In this document: positions 25,670 to 37,426 of the stretch, piece by piece
Numbering within the stretch: position 1 is the first letter of the stretch
Layout of the letters: the number at the start of each line of letters is the position of its first letter
Assembly: GCF_004005475.1 (NCBI RefSeq)
Contig: NZ_RZTZ01000013.1
Span: 1-64,000 of the forward strand
Direction: 5' to 3'
DNA from: Niallia taxi
Lineage (GTDB): Bacteria; Bacillota; Bacilli; Bacillales; Cytobacillaceae
DNA length: 64,000 bases
Notes under the pieces: generated by a model
Told to the model about the DNA's origin: nothing
Databases searched by the model: none
The model's input: the letters and a program-made list of their open reading frames with translations, nothing else
Position numbers and translations under genes: made by a program

Positions 25670-27430
25670 ATGAAAAAAACTTGGTCCAAATTAATAGCAA
25701 CCTATCAAAATTCCAAGCTTAATGTTAAGCTCTTAATCCGTATCACGCTGTTGATGGTTGTCACCCTTGCACTTGTGTTAATTGGTTTGCAATATGCCTT
25801 CTCACTTTATGATGAACAAATATATGCTAAATCGTCGCAGGTGTTAATGATGTCGTCTAACAGCATTGAAGAACAGCTCGAACGAGTAGAAGAGGCAAGC
25901 TTTAATATTGCGGTAGATCCGCAAATCCAATCTGCCCTGCAAGAGCTGCAAGGCAATGTAACACACTATGATATATACCGGTTAGAACAAAAGTTAGAGG
26001 AAGAATTGGCCAGTTATGTCAGTTCAGAGAAATATATTCACTCTATCTATATATACGATTCGAGCGGCCGAGAGTTTCTAGCAGGCTCCAGCTCCAAACC
26101 GCTTGGTGAAAAGGAAAAGCGTCTGGCTTTATATCAAGCAGATAAATATGAAGGCAAAAATTATTGGATGGAAATGGACGGTGTAAATGAACTTTTAACA
26201 TCTGTCCGTCTTCTTCGCTCCTATGAGAACTTAAATTTCGAAAAATTAGGTAAATTAGTAATTCGAGTTAACCTAGATAAAATTGTCACAGGCCTTCCTT
26301 TATCACAAGGAGAGGCAGGAGGCAATATTATCATCTCCAATAGTAATCAAGTCTTTTATTCACAGAAAGAAAGGGCTGGTTTAACAGAATATAATTTCCA
26401 TTCTAAAAAAGGGCAGGGCTATGGCATCGAAAAAATAAATGGAGAAAGATATTTTGTTAATCATATTGCCACTAATTTTGAAGACTGGACTTATTGGAAC
26501 GTCATTCCCTTTAACGCTATGTTTTCAAAAATAACAGTAGTCAAATATTCGATGATTCTTATTTTCAGCTTGTTATTTATTTTGTTAATTTCGATTGGAT
26601 TCGAGTTTTTAAAAAGAATTACTAACCCAATTGAGGGGCTTGCGACGACGATGCAGCAGGTACAAAAAGGTGACTTTATGGCAGTCCAAGCACTTAAAGT
26701 AGATGAAATGCCTGTTGATGAGGTAGGAACCCTTTATCGTAACTTTAAAACGATGGTTCAGCGCATTGATGAACTGATAAAGGAAAACTTCTCTAAGCAA
26801 TTACTCGTAAAGGAAACAGAATTCAAGGCATTACAAGCACAAATCAACCCGCATTTTCTTTATAATACGTTGGAATCGGTCAACTGGCTTGCCAAAACAA
26901 ACAAGCAGCAGCAAATTTCCAATATGGTTGAGGCACTTGGACATTTAATGCGTAATTCCATTAACTTCAATGAAGATATTATTACAGTGGAAAAGGAGCT
27001 GGAAATTGTCCAAAGCTATTTGACTATTCAACATTATCGTTTTGGAGATCGCCTTGAATTTCAGATGGATATACCAGCATCTGTAATGTGTGTTTCTATC
27101 CCGAAATTGACTCTCCAGCCGCTTCTGGAGAATTCCTTTCAGCACGCAGTCGAGCCTTCGCTGGAAATGTCGATTATTAAGCTTGAAGCAGTTGTTGTAG
27201 ATAAGAATCTGCACATCCGGGTTGAGGATAATGGCCCAGGGATTGATCCTAATACACTTCAATACATAAAAAAAGGCATTATTAAACCGAAAGGCACAGG
27301 AATTGGTCTAAATAATATTGATACACGCATTAAATTAGGATTCGGTGAACAGTATGGGTTACAAATAGAGAATCTTAATGAGAAAGGGACAGCTGTAACA
27401 GTCATTTTACCTATTACAAAGGGGTGTTAG
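25670..27430 (+). CDS. yesM: YesM-type sensor histidine kinase
   Basis: 586 residues. Membrane segments near 20-42 and 291-312 flank an extracellular Cache-like sensor domain. HAMP follows (about 313-367), then a His_kinase domain with the phospho-acceptor His395 in QINPHFLYNTLESVNW, and a HATPase_c domain with VEDNGPGID and GTGIGLNNI. It is expected to sense rhamnogalacturonan products outside the cell and phosphorylate YesN. It is 24 bases after yesL and abuts yesN. Confidence 0.95.
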   Translation: MKKTWSKLIATYQNSKLNVKLLIRITLLMVVTLALVLIGLQYAFSLYDEQIYAKSSQVLMMSSNSIEEQLERVEEASFNIAVDPQIQSALQELQGNVTHYDIYRLEQKLEEELASYVSSEKYIHSIYIYDSSGREFLAGSSSKPLGEKEKRLALYQADKYEGKNYWMEMDGVNELLTSVRLLRSYENLNFEKLGKLVIRVNLDKIVTGLPLSQGEAGGNIIISNSNQVFYSQKERAGLTEYNFHSKKGQGYGIEKINGERYFVNHIATNFEDWTYWNVIPFNAMFSKITVVKYSMILIFSLLFILLISIGFEFLKRITNPIEGLATTMQQVQKGDFMAVQALKVDEMPVDEVGTLYRNFKTMVQRIDELIKENFSKQLLVKETEFKALQAQINPHFLYNTLESVNWLAKTNKQQQISNMVEALGHLMRNSINFNEDIITVEKELEIVQSYLTIQHYRFGDRLEFQMDIPASVMCVSIPKLTLQPLLENSFQHAVEPSLEMSIIKLEAVVVDKNLHIRVEDNGPGIDPNTLQYIKKGIIKPKGTGIGLNNIDTRIKLGFGEQYGLQIENLNEKGTAVTVILPITKGC

Positions 27431-27432
27431 AG

Positions 27433-28995
27433 ATGACCTATAAAGTATTATTGGCAGATGATGAAAGAATTATTGTAGAGGGTATTTCGAGTGTGATTAA
27501 TTGGAGCTCTTTAAATACAGAGCTTGTGGCAACGGCGAGGAATGGAATTGATGCATACGAAAAAATATCGACCTGTAAACCGGATATTGTTATAAGTGAT
27601 ATTAAGATGCCTGGAATGGATGGAATCGCGCTTGCAAAAAAAGTTCATGAGGATTTTCCATCCACCAGCTTCATTCTTCTGTCAGGCTTTGGAGAGTTTG
27701 AGTATGCAAGGAAAGCGATGCTGTATGGTGTTAAAAATTACTTGTTAAAGCCATGTAATGAAGAGAAAATAACAGCTGCCCTTCAAGACATCATTAAGGA
27801 GCTTGAAGCGAAAAAGCAACAGCAAGAAAAATTTCTGCTTTTAGAGGAAAATTTAGAAAAAATCCAACCTTTTATGAAAGCACAGCTATTGTCAGAGCTC
27901 TTCACAGGAACTGGAGATAAAACGGATTTCTCCCGTTATGAGCATCTATTTGCCATTACAGATCGCATGCAGCAAGTCATGCTTGTGCTTATTGAAATGG
28001 AGGGTGACGTAACTTATGAGCATTTATCATCAATAGTTGAAACTGCTTCAGACTTTTTGCCAAATCTTGTTCTCCATACAGTGATTGGTAAGCATGCCAT
28101 TCTCATAATGGATACAGAGACAGGGATAGAGGAATCTAAAAACAAGATTATAGCCATGCAAAGAGAGCTAACTTTTCGTCATTGTGTCGAAATGACAGTC
28201 GCACTAAGCGGACCAGCTCCTGTTGAGACAGTGAAAACCTTATATAATCTGGCACTTGAGTACATTGGTCACAAGTTTTATGTAGGGATAGGCAAAATCA
28301 TAACAAATACAGATATTTACCCGCAAACAGCACAAAAATGTTCCACAAAGTTTGTGATGGACGAACAGCCTGTTTGTCTCATGATTAAAGCTGGAAGTGA
28401 GGACGAAGCCCATAAAGAGCTAGATAACCTATTTGAACGAATGGGTCGGGAGCGGCTTGGCATTCATCAGACTAAATCCTATTGTATCCAGCTTTACAAA
28501 ACGATTATTCAAACGGTTGATAAACAAAAACAGCTTGACTTGCATGCAGGTACTGCCGAGCTGCTGGCCATGAAGACGGTTCAGCAAATGAAGGAATACT
28601 TAGATACGGTAGCCACGCTACTTGCGGAAAAAAACAAAGCACGCCTAAAGTCCAAGCAATCGTCTGTAATTAGCAAGGTAATCGATATTATTGAAACACA
28701 TTTTGCTAATCCTGAGCTGTCTCTTAAAAATGTGGCAAATGAGATGCTTTATATGAATCCGGACTACTTAGGCAAATTATTTAAACAAGAGACTGGAGAA
28801 CGGTTTTCTGCCTATTTGACTAAATGGAGAATTGAAAAGGCTATTGCCTATATTACAGATGTGGAAGATGTCAAAATGGTGACCTTAGCCGATCAGATTG
28901 GCTTTGGTGACAATCCACAATATTTCAGTCAAGTATTCAAGAAATATACAGGCTACACACCTTCAGAATATCGAAAAACCTTAAACGAAATATGA
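27433..28995 (+). CDS. yesN: YesN-type response regulator with AraC DNA-binding domain
   Basis: 520 residues. Receiver domain 1-120 with acceptor Asp56 (IVISDIKMPGMDG), Asp9/Asp10 and Lys near 104 (YLLKPCNEE). The middle 130-400 is a variable linker region. Two AraC-type helix-turn-helix motifs fill the last 100 residues (LSLKNVANEMLYMNPDYLGK and GFGDNPQYFSQVFKK). The ATG at 27433 is used; a GTG nine bases earlier overlaps the yesM stop. It is the likely activator of the island's transport and enzyme genes. Confidence 0.94.
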   Translation: MTYKVLLADDERIIVEGISSVINWSSLNTELVATARNGIDAYEKISTCKPDIVISDIKMPGMDGIALAKKVHEDFPSTSFILLSGFGEFEYARKAMLYGVKNYLLKPCNEEKITAALQDIIKELEAKKQQQEKFLLLEENLEKIQPFMKAQLLSELFTGTGDKTDFSRYEHLFAITDRMQQVMLVLIEMEGDVTYEHLSSIVETASDFLPNLVLHTVIGKHAILIMDTETGIEESKNKIIAMQRELTFRHCVEMTVALSGPAPVETVKTLYNLALEYIGHKFYVGIGKIITNTDIYPQTAQKCSTKFVMDEQPVCLMIKAGSEDEAHKELDNLFERMGRERLGIHQTKSYCIQLYKTIIQTVDKQKQLDLHAGTAELLAMKTVQQMKEYLDTVATLLAEKNKARLKSKQSSVISKVIDIIETHFANPELSLKNVANEMLYMNPDYLGKLFKQETGERFSAYLTKWRIEKAIAYITDVEDVKMVTLADQIGFGDNPQYFSQVFKKYTGYTPSEYRKTLNEI

Positions 28996-29006
28996 AAGCG
29001 TTTTAA
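28993..29006 (+). promoter_or_regulatory. cre-like site between yesN and yesO
   Basis: TGAAAGCGTTTTAA, one mismatch to the cre consensus, overlapping the yesN stop. A second, weaker match, TGTAAGCACTTTCA, is at 29080-29093, just before the yesO ribosome site. Together they suggest a separate CcpA-controlled promoter for yesO. Confidence 0.55.
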
Positions 29007-29071
29007 TCACCTCTGTTATTTACACATCGAAGTCTGTTTTTTTCATTACGAATCCGGTGAAAATGCATTAA

Positions 29072-30400
<1,329 letters not shown>

Positions 30401-30464
30401 GGCAAGAAGGGAGGAATTACATGTTCCTCCTTTCCTGCTAAGTTCCGTAGAGGAGTTGAACCGC

Positions 30465-31364
30465 ATGAAAAAACGGCTCGCAAGTGAAAATCTGGCAGGC
30501 TATGCATTTATATCCCCGTTCATTATCGGTTTTATGGCATTTACCATTATTCCAATGGCCGTTTCCTTGTACTTATCCTTTACAAGCTACGATTTATTTT
30601 CAACACCAGTTTGGATTGGCTTGGATAATTTCAAGGAAATGTTCACAGGAGATGAAAAGTTTTGGCAATCTTTGAAGGTAACCTTTACGTACGTATTTGC
30701 AGGCGTGCCACTCAGGCTGATTTTCGCGCTGATTGTCGCCATGCTTCTCAATAAGGCTTCTAGGGCAGTCGGACTTTATCGCACCCTTTTCTATCTGCCT
30801 TCCATTATCGGAGGAAGTGTTGCTGTTGCGATCATGTGGAGAAACATTTTCGGTAATGAAGGAACACTGAATGCCCTGCTGTTTTTCTTTGGTATTGATA
30901 AGAAAATCCTTTGGTATCAAGACCCGACAAAAGCGTTATGGACACTGATTTTCCTTGCTATTTGGCAATTCGGTTCCTCGATGCTGATCTTTTTGGCAGG
31001 CTTAAAAAACATTCCGCCTTCCTATCATGAAGCGGCAAATGTAGATGGTGCTAACAGATTTCAAGTTTTCTTTAAAATCACGCTGCCACTATTAAGCCCA
31101 ATTATTTTCTTTAACCTTGTGATGCAGACGATTTCAGCCTTTATGACATTCACTCCAGCATACATCATCACAAAGGGGGAAGGTGGACCGCTTGATGGCA
31201 CACTTCTATATTCCCTGTATATCTTTCAAAAGGCGTTTAACTTCTTTCAAATGGGCTATGCATCTGCGATGGCATGGGTGCTGCTCGTCATTGTTGGTAT
31301 ATTAACACTTATTTTGTTCAAAACGTCTAAATTCTGGGTTCATTACGAATCGAAGGAGGATTAA
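30465..31364 (+). CDS. yesP: Rhamnogalacturonan ABC transporter permease YesP
   Basis: 299 residues, six membrane segments, MalF/UgpA type. The EAA loop that contacts the ATPase is [22 protein letters not shown]. The ATG at 30465 has GAGGAG ten bases upstream; a TTG nine bases earlier is too close to the site. It pairs with YesQ, which starts five bases after its stop. Confidence 0.93.
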   Translation: MKKRLASENLAGYAFISPFIIGFMAFTIIPMAVSLYLSFTSYDLFSTPVWIGLDNFKEMFTGDEKFWQSLKVTFTYVFAGVPLRLIFALIVAMLLNKASRAVGLYRTLFYLPSIIGGSVAVAIMWRNIFGNEGTLNALLFFFGIDKKILWYQDPTKALWTLIFLAIWQFGSSMLIFLAGLKNIPPSYHEAANVDGANRFQVFFKITLPLLSPIIFFNLVMQTISAFMTFTPAYIITKGEGGPLDGTLLYSLYIFQKAFNFFQMGYASAMAWVLLVIVGILTLILFKTSKFWVHYESKED

Positions 31365-31368
31365 TCAC

Positions 31369-32265
31369 ATGAAAACAGTCACTAAAGATACGGGCCCAAT
31401 CATGACTGATCCGGTTATATCGTATAAGACTCCTCGTTTTAAGGCTAGAAAGTGGATTTATCACATTCTTACAGGCGGATTCGCACTAATTATGCTCTAT
31501 CCAATTATCTGGCTATTAATGAGCTCCTTTAAAGAAAGCTCACAAGTGTTTATAACAGCCCATTCCCTTATCCCAAAGCCGTTTATTTGGAGCAACTATG
31601 CAGCAGGCTGGGAGGGCATTGCAGGACAGTCCTTTGGTGTATTCATTAAAAACTCCCTTGTGATTGTCGGCTTGTCCACAATTGGTGCCGTCGCTTCATC
31701 CGCTCTGATTGCGTATGGTTTTGCGAGAATTCAGTTTAAATGGAAAGCATTTTGGTTCGCCTGTATGATGGTGACGATGATGCTTCCACATGAAATCATC
31801 ATGATTCCTCAATACATTATTTTTGCCAAGCTAGGCTGGCTCAATTCCATTAAGCCAATTGTTATTCCACAGTATTTTGGTCATGCGTTCTTTATTTTCC
31901 TTATGGTTCAATTCATTCGCAATATTCCGCTTGAGCTTGATGAAGCGGCCAGAATTGACGGATGCGGCAGATTCAGCATTTTTTACCGAATCATTTTACC
32001 GTTGATTACACCAGCACTTGCGACTGCAGGTATCTTCTCCTTTTACTGGAAATGGGAAGACTTAATCAACCCTGTCCTTTATTTAAACAGTCCAGAGAAA
32101 TATCCGGTTTCCCTTGCCTTAAAGCTTTTCCTTGATTCGGAAACAGCCTCTAACTGGGGTGCGATGTTCGCGATGTCTGTCGTATCACTGTTGCCAGTTG
32201 TCCTTATCTTCTTCTTGTTCCAAAAGTATATTGTCGAAGGTATTAGCACGAGCGGATTAAAATAA
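31369..32265 (+). CDS. yesQ: Rhamnogalacturonan ABC transporter permease YesQ
   Basis: 298 residues, six membrane segments, MalG/UgpE type. The EAA loop is [22 protein letters not shown]. The cytoplasmic N terminus is about 30 residues. A GGAGGA site precedes the ATG. It forms the importer with YesO and YesP. Confidence 0.93.
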   Translation: MKTVTKDTGPIMTDPVISYKTPRFKARKWIYHILTGGFALIMLYPIIWLLMSSFKESSQVFITAHSLIPKPFIWSNYAAGWEGIAGQSFGVFIKNSLVIVGLSTIGAVASSALIAYGFARIQFKWKAFWFACMMVTMMLPHEIIMIPQYIIFAKLGWLNSIKPIVIPQYFGHAFFIFLMVQFIRNIPLELDEAARIDGCGRFSIFYRIILPLITPALATAGIFSFYWKWEDLINPVLYLNSPEKYPVSLALKLFLDSETASNWGAMFAMSVVSLLPVVLIFFLFQKYIVEGISTSGLK

Positions 32266-32282
32266 TTAGGAGGAGTGAAATT

Positions 32283-33320
32283 ATGCCAGCACTTGTTTTT
32301 GATGAAAACAGTGTCCTTGAAGCGATAGATGCTGTTGTTAGTAAGACGTTTCAAATGGATTTTAATTGGGATTGGCCAGCAGGTGTCGCTTTTTACGGGG
32401 TGGCAGAAGCGTATGAGGCGACCGGAAAAGTAGAGTATCTTGATCTCTTAAAAAGCTGGATGGATGAAAGACTGGAGGATGGACTGCCTAAGCTGTCTGT
32501 CAACGGTGTTTCCATGGGGCATGCACTTCTTTCCCTTTATACGGCCACAAATGAACAAAAATACTTAGATACCGCCCTTCAGCTTGCCGAATTTTTGCAA
32601 CAGGATGCAGAGCGTTTTGGTGATGGCATCCTCCAGCATACAGTTAATTCAACCACTTATATCTTTCATGAACAGGCATGGGTGGACACGATGATGATGG
32701 CAGGCCTTTTTTTGCTAAGAATCGGCAAGCTTACAGGGAATATTGACTATTTCAACGATGGACTGCGCCAATATCATGGCCATGAAGACGTACTTCAAGA
32801 CCCATTAACGGATTTATACTACCACGGCTGGGATAATATCGAAAGATCGCATATGTCTGGGGTATTTTGGGCAAGAGGCAATGGCTGGGCAGCACTTACG
32901 ATGGCAAAGGCCCTTGAATTGATTGAAGTAACACATCCATCCTTTATGATCATCGATGGCTCACTAAGGGACCAGTTAAGTGCATTAGCAAGACTGCAGG
33001 ATGAAAACTCAGGTCTTTGGCACACAGTTCTGACTGATTCTAGCTCCTATCTAGAAGTATCTGGCTCCTGCGGCATATTAGCTGCTTTATTAACACGAGG
33101 CTCTTTATACAACAAGTATACACAAAAGGCAATTCCAAGTATTTTAGAGCGTATCACAGAAGAAGGCAAGGTAATGAATGTGTCTGCAGGTACTGCCGTT
33201 ATGGATGACACGTCAGGCTATAAAGCAGTCCCGTTCAAACGGATTCATGGCTGGGGACAAGGCCTTGCTCTTGTTTATCTCTCCCAGCTCTTGAAAAGCT
33301 CGAAGCGTGTGTATGCTTAA
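32283..33320 (+). CDS. yesR: Unsaturated rhamnogalacturonyl hydrolase YesR (GH105)
   Basis: 345 residues, matching YesR length. An alpha/alpha-barrel with DWPAGVAFYG early and the catalytic region EQAWVDTMMMAGLFLLRIGKL. Further conserved segments are ARGNGWAALTM and SGLWHTVL with SSSYLEVSGS. It removes the unsaturated galacturonyl unit from the non-reducing end of oligomers made by the lyase. There is no signal peptide, so it acts in the cytoplasm after uptake. A second GH105 gene lies at 37427. Confidence 0.93.
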   Translation: MPALVFDENSVLEAIDAVVSKTFQMDFNWDWPAGVAFYGVAEAYEATGKVEYLDLLKSWMDERLEDGLPKLSVNGVSMGHALLSLYTATNEQKYLDTALQLAEFLQQDAERFGDGILQHTVNSTTYIFHEQAWVDTMMMAGLFLLRIGKLTGNIDYFNDGLRQYHGHEDVLQDPLTDLYYHGWDNIERSHMSGVFWARGNGWAALTMAKALELIEVTHPSFMIIDGSLRDQLSALARLQDENSGLWHTVLTDSSSYLEVSGSCGILAALLTRGSLYNKYTQKAIPSILERITEEGKVMNVSAGTAVMDDTSGYKAVPFKRIHGWGQGLALVYLSQLLKSSKRVYA

Positions 33321-33354
33321 CGTTTTATCGATTGAATAAAAGGAGGCAAAAGGG

Positions 33355-34014
33355 GTGAATACGAAGAAAATCCGCCTTTTTATTGCTGGTGACTCAACAG
33401 CTGCAGCCTGCCCTGCATATGAAGCGCCAATGGCAGGCTGGGGACAAATGCTGCAGCCTTTTTTGGAGAAAGTAGAAGTATGTAATGAAGCGATGGGAGG
33501 AAGGAGCTCTAATAGTTTTATAGAGGAAGGCAGACTTGAGACAATAAAAGAAAGAATCGCTGCAGGCGATTATCTGTTTATTCAATTCGGGCATAATGAC
33601 CAAAAATCCTATGGAACCAATCCATTTACTACCTATCAAGCGTGCCTGAACAAATATGTAGAAGCAGCACAAAGTAAAGGAGCATTCCCTGTTTTCTTAA
33701 CATCTGTAAACAGACGGAAATTTGGTGAGGATGGGAAGCTGGTAAATACACTTGGCGATTATCCAGATGCTATGCGTCAGTTGGCAGCAAAAATAGATGT
33801 CCCGCTCCTTGATTTACATGTCAAAACGAAAGATCTGTACGAAGGCTATGGTCCGGAAAAATCGAAGGAGCTGTTTGTTTGGCTGGGCGCAAAGGAGCAT
33901 CCAAATTATCCGGAGGGTCTGCAGGATGACACCCATTTTTGCACAATAGGCGCCTCTGAAATTTGCAGGCTCGTTCTAGAAGGAATGAAAGAACTTGGGT
34001 TAAACATTAGTTAG
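33355..34014 (+). CDS. yesT: Rhamnogalacturonan acetylesterase (SGNH family)
   Basis: 219 residues. SGNH blocks: nucleophile Ser in IAGDSTAAACPAYE (block I), GGRSSNSF (block II), FGHNDQK (block III) and the DDTHF Asp/His pair (block V). It removes acetyl groups from rhamnogalacturonan fragments. The GTG start has an AAAGGAGG site. No signal peptide, so it is intracellular. B. subtilis calls this enzyme YesT/RhgT. Confidence 0.92.
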   Translation: MNTKKIRLFIAGDSTAAACPAYEAPMAGWGQMLQPFLEKVEVCNEAMGGRSSNSFIEEGRLETIKERIAAGDYLFIQFGHNDQKSYGTNPFTTYQACLNKYVEAAQSKGAFPVFLTSVNRRKFGEDGKLVNTLGDYPDAMRQLAAKIDVPLLDLHVKTKDLYEGYGPEKSKELFVWLGAKEHPNYPEGLQDDTHFCTIGASEICRLVLEGMKELGLNIS

Positions 34015-34056
34015 CATAATTAATATCCAGAGATTAGATTGGAGTGAATGACAAAC

Positions 34057-36042
34057 ATGGCAAAAAAACTGTACCATGGTGCGGCTTATTATCCTGAGCT
34101 ATGGGATGAAAAGACGATACTTACAGATATCCGCCTTATGAAGGAAACAGGGATAAACGTCGTTCGGATTGGGGAGTTCGCCTGGTCAAAAATGGAGCCC
34201 ATAGAAGGAGAGATAGATCTTACTTTTTTCCGGCAGATCATTTCCTTACTAAACGAGAATGGTATTGAGGTCATTATGTGCACACCAACGGCAACTCCGC
34301 CAATATGGATGTCTGACAATCATCCTGAGCGAATGTATGTGGATGCAGACGGCAGAACAATGATTCATGGCTCCCGTCAGCATATTTGTACGAATAATCC
34401 CTATTTCAGAAAGCGTGCAGCAATCCTCACCAATGAGCTTGCTAAAGCTTTAGGCGATATGCCTGGTGTTATTGGCTGGCAGCTAGACAATGAATTTAAA
34501 TGCCATGTTGCCGAATGTATGTGTGCTACATGCAAAGAGCAATGGCATAAATGGCTCGAACATCGTTATCACAATGTGGAGCAATTAAACGATGCCTGGG
34601 GAACAGATATATGGAGTGAATATTATCATCATTTCGAGCAGGTGCCGCAGCCTGGCCCTGTACCGTTTTTGCATAATTCCTCCTTAAAAACGATGTATCA
34701 GCTTTTTTCAACAGAAGCAATAGCCGAATTTGCCGAAGAACAAGCAGCAATTATCCGCGAGCATTCACAATTACCAATCACTCATAACAGCACCATCATG
34801 TTCGCTGTCGACAATGAGCGCCTCTTTCAAAACCTTGATTTTGCTTCTTTTGACACTTACGCTCCAGCAGCGTCTTATTTTTCCTACTTGTTCAATTGTG
34901 ATTTATGGCGAAACCTGAAAAAAGGCAAGGATTTTTGGATTATGGAAACAAGTCCATCCTACAGCGCTTCCCTTGAAAGCTATGCGACCCCGCATCCGAA
35001 GGGCTACTTGAAAGCAGAAGCGGTAGCAAGCTACGCTCTGGGAGGAGCAGGGTTTTGCTATTGGCTGTGGCGCCAGCAACGAGCTGGATGCGAACAGCCG
35101 CATGGCTCGGTTATAAGTGCATGGGGAAAACCGACTGTCGGTTATGAGGAGGTATTAGAGACAGAAAAAGCTCGGATTGCCATTGAGCCATTCATAACAA
35201 GCACCCGTCCTCTTCAAGCAGAGGTCGCGATTACCTATTCGGACAGAGCCAAAATATTTCTAAACACAGAGCCTCATAAAGGCTTGCATTATAAAGAATT
35301 GATAACCGACATTTATAAGCATACTTTAGCTGCCGGAATACATCGTGACCTGCTGCCAGAAGGCGCAGAACTAAGTGGCTACAAGCTGCTGCTTACCCCT
35401 TTTGTTCCTTATTTGTCAGATGATTACATAAACAGAGCGAAAGCATTTGTAGAACAGGGCGGAGTTTGGATTGTTGGACCGATGACAGGCGGCAGAACAG
35501 AGCATCACACGATTCATACAGATGCTGCTTTAGGAAAATTAGAAGAGCTTGCGGGAATGGAGACAGCTTTTACCTTCCCTATTGAAAACACTGGCTCTGT
35601 TGGAGAAGCATACGGCTTAACAGCTCGTTTAGGATTATGGAGTGCTGTTTTTGACGGGAAGGATGCCAAGGTGATCGGCACAATAAAAGGCGGTCTTGTT
35701 TGCGGGAAAGCATTTTTAACAGAAAAACAGCTTGGAAAAGGCAAGCTTGTAATGCTTGGCTCCCTGCCAACAGGTGAAGAGGGCAGCAAAATGCTCACTG
35801 AAATGATTCATACCTATGCAAGGGAGGCAGGAGTATTAGCAGACATCAAAGCTACGGAAGGAACAATTGTAGCACCAAGAGAACAGGACGGCAGGAAATA
35901 TTGGATTGTTGTCAATATGGATGGAAAAGGCGGGAGTGTTACTGTTCCGCAAGCTGTTAGGGATTGTATCACACAGGAGAACATTCCTGCAGGAGAATGG
36001 AAGCTAGGGAAATATGACTATCGAGTCTTACAATCTATATAG
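34057..36042 (+). CDS. yesZ: Beta-galactosidase YesZ (GH42)
   Basis: 661 residues. N-terminal TIM barrel beginning KLYHGAAYYPELWDE; acid/base Glu146 in QLDNEF and nucleophile Glu297 in WIMETSPSY. A cysteine cluster CHVAECMCATC fits the zinc site of GH42 enzymes. The trimerisation domain and a small beta domain follow. It probably trims galactose from the galactan side chains of rhamnogalacturonan-I. An ATG at 34048 is in frame but only three bases from the GGAG site, so 34057 is used. Confidence 0.92.
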   Translation: MAKKLYHGAAYYPELWDEKTILTDIRLMKETGINVVRIGEFAWSKMEPIEGEIDLTFFRQIISLLNENGIEVIMCTPTATPPIWMSDNHPERMYVDADGRTMIHGSRQHICTNNPYFRKRAAILTNELAKALGDMPGVIGWQLDNEFKCHVAECMCATCKEQWHKWLEHRYHNVEQLNDAWGTDIWSEYYHHFEQVPQPGPVPFLHNSSLKTMYQLFSTEAIAEFAEEQAAIIREHSQLPITHNSTIMFAVDNERLFQNLDFASFDTYAPAASYFSYLFNCDLWRNLKKGKDFWIMETSPSYSASLESYATPHPKGYLKAEAVASYALGGAGFCYWLWRQQRAGCEQPHGSVISAWGKPTVGYEEVLETEKARIAIEPFITSTRPLQAEVAITYSDRAKIFLNTEPHKGLHYKELITDIYKHTLAAGIHRDLLPEGAELSGYKLLLTPFVPYLSDDYINRAKAFVEQGGVWIVGPMTGGRTEHHTIHTDAALGKLEELAGMETAFTFPIENTGSVGEAYGLTARLGLWSAVFDGKDAKVIGTIKGGLVCGKAFLTEKQLGKGKLVMLGSLPTGEEGSKMLTEMIHTYAREAGVLADIKATEGTIVAPREQDGRKYWIVVNMDGKGGSVTVPQAVRDCITQENIPAGEWKLGKYDYRVLQSI

Positions 36043-36056
36043 AGGAGAATAAAAAC

Positions 36057-37412
36057 ATGGCTACAAATACTATTAAAATAGCTTATATTGGCGGCGGGTC
36101 TCAAGGCTGGGCAAGAAGGTTAATGTATGACCTTGCTTTAGAGCCGCGCCTGTCAGGTACTATTGCTCTTTATGACATTAATCTCAATGCAGCTAAAACA
36201 AATCAAAGAATTGGGACACTCATTTCCAACCATCCAGATGCAACAGGAAAATGGACGTATGAAGCGATCCCAACAATCGAGGAAGCACTTAAAGATGCTG
36301 ATTTTGTGATTATCTCGATTCTCCCAGGTACATTTGCTGACATGGCAATGGATGTTCATTTTCCAGAGAAGTATGGAATCTATCAATCTGTTGGGGATAC
36401 GGTTGGACCTGGTGGAATAAGGAGAGCTGTCAGGTCGATCCCAATGTTTATGGAAATTGGCGAACAGATTAAGCTGCATTGTCCAGATGCATGGGTCATT
36501 AATTATACAAACCCGATGTCTGTCTGTACAAGAACCTTATATAAAGCCTTTCCGCAAATAAAAGCAATTGGCTGCTGCCATGAAGTCTTTGAAACACAGC
36601 ATTTGTTGGCAAATATGGCAGAAGAAATGCTTGGTGTCACAGTCGAAAACCGTAAAGATATTAAGGTAAGTGTAACAGGCATCAATCACTTTACATGGAT
36701 TAATGAAGCATCCTATCAAAATATCGATTTATTCCCTCTGTATGCCCGGTTTGCCGAGAAGTACGTACATACAGGCTTTGAAAAGGAACAAGGGAAATGG
36801 GAGGAAAGTGTATTCCACTCAAGCAATCGGGTCAAATTTGATTTGTTTCGAAAATATCGGTTAATCGCTGCCGCTGGAGATCGCCATCTTGCAGAATTCA
36901 TGCCACCTGTTTACTTGAAAAATCCGCAAACCGTAAATGATTGGAAGTTTCATTTAACAACAGTTGATTTTCGTGTGAAGGACCAGCAACGAAAGATAGC
37001 AGAAAACGAAGAGGTCTTTACTGATGATACAAAGATTGTCCTTGAGCCCTCTGGGGAGGAAGGTGTCGAAATTCTCTTAGCATTGCTTGGAATAGAAGAC
37101 CTTGTGACGAATGTTAACTTCCCGAATAAAGGACAAATTCAAAACCTGCCCAATGAAGCTATCGTGGAAACAAATGCCTTAATCCGAAAAAACAGCGTCC
37201 AGCCTGTGAGAACAAACGATATCCCCCTTGATGTCGCTAATATGGTGAACAGGCATATTCTTAATCAGGAAGCAGTCATACAAGCTGTTCTAACAAAAGA
37301 CAAAAATCTGGCACGCAATGCTTTTGTTAATGATCCGCTTATCGCTGCTATTTCATACGAAGATGCAGTTTCCTTATTTGAAGAAATGGACGTATGGCAG
37401 CAAGACCAGTGA
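36057..37412 (+). CDS. lplD: Alpha-galacturonidase LplD (GH4)
   Basis: 451 residues. The NAD+-binding motif IAYIGGGSQGWARRLM opens the protein, as in all GH4 enzymes. The metal ligands are expected in IGCCHEVFET (Cys) and GINHFTWI (His). It is close to LplD/TM0752-type enzymes, which release galacturonic acid by an NAD- and Mn-dependent oxidation-elimination mechanism. In B. subtilis lplD lies in a separate lplABCD operon; here it is inside the yes island. The next gene starts 14 bases after the stop. Confidence 0.92.
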   Translation: MATNTIKIAYIGGGSQGWARRLMYDLALEPRLSGTIALYDINLNAAKTNQRIGTLISNHPDATGKWTYEAIPTIEEALKDADFVIISILPGTFADMAMDVHFPEKYGIYQSVGDTVGPGGIRRAVRSIPMFMEIGEQIKLHCPDAWVINYTNPMSVCTRTLYKAFPQIKAIGCCHEVFETQHLLANMAEEMLGVTVENRKDIKVSVTGINHFTWINEASYQNIDLFPLYARFAEKYVHTGFEKEQGKWEESVFHSSNRVKFDLFRKYRLIAAAGDRHLAEFMPPVYLKNPQTVNDWKFHLTTVDFRVKDQQRKIAENEEVFTDDTKIVLEPSGEEGVEILLALLGIEDLVTNVNFPNKGQIQNLPNEAIVETNALIRKNSVQPVRTNDIPLDVANMVNRHILNQEAVIQAVLTKDKNLARNAFVNDPLIAAISYEDAVSLFEEMDVWQQDQ

Positions 37413-37426
37413 AAGGAGAGATATAT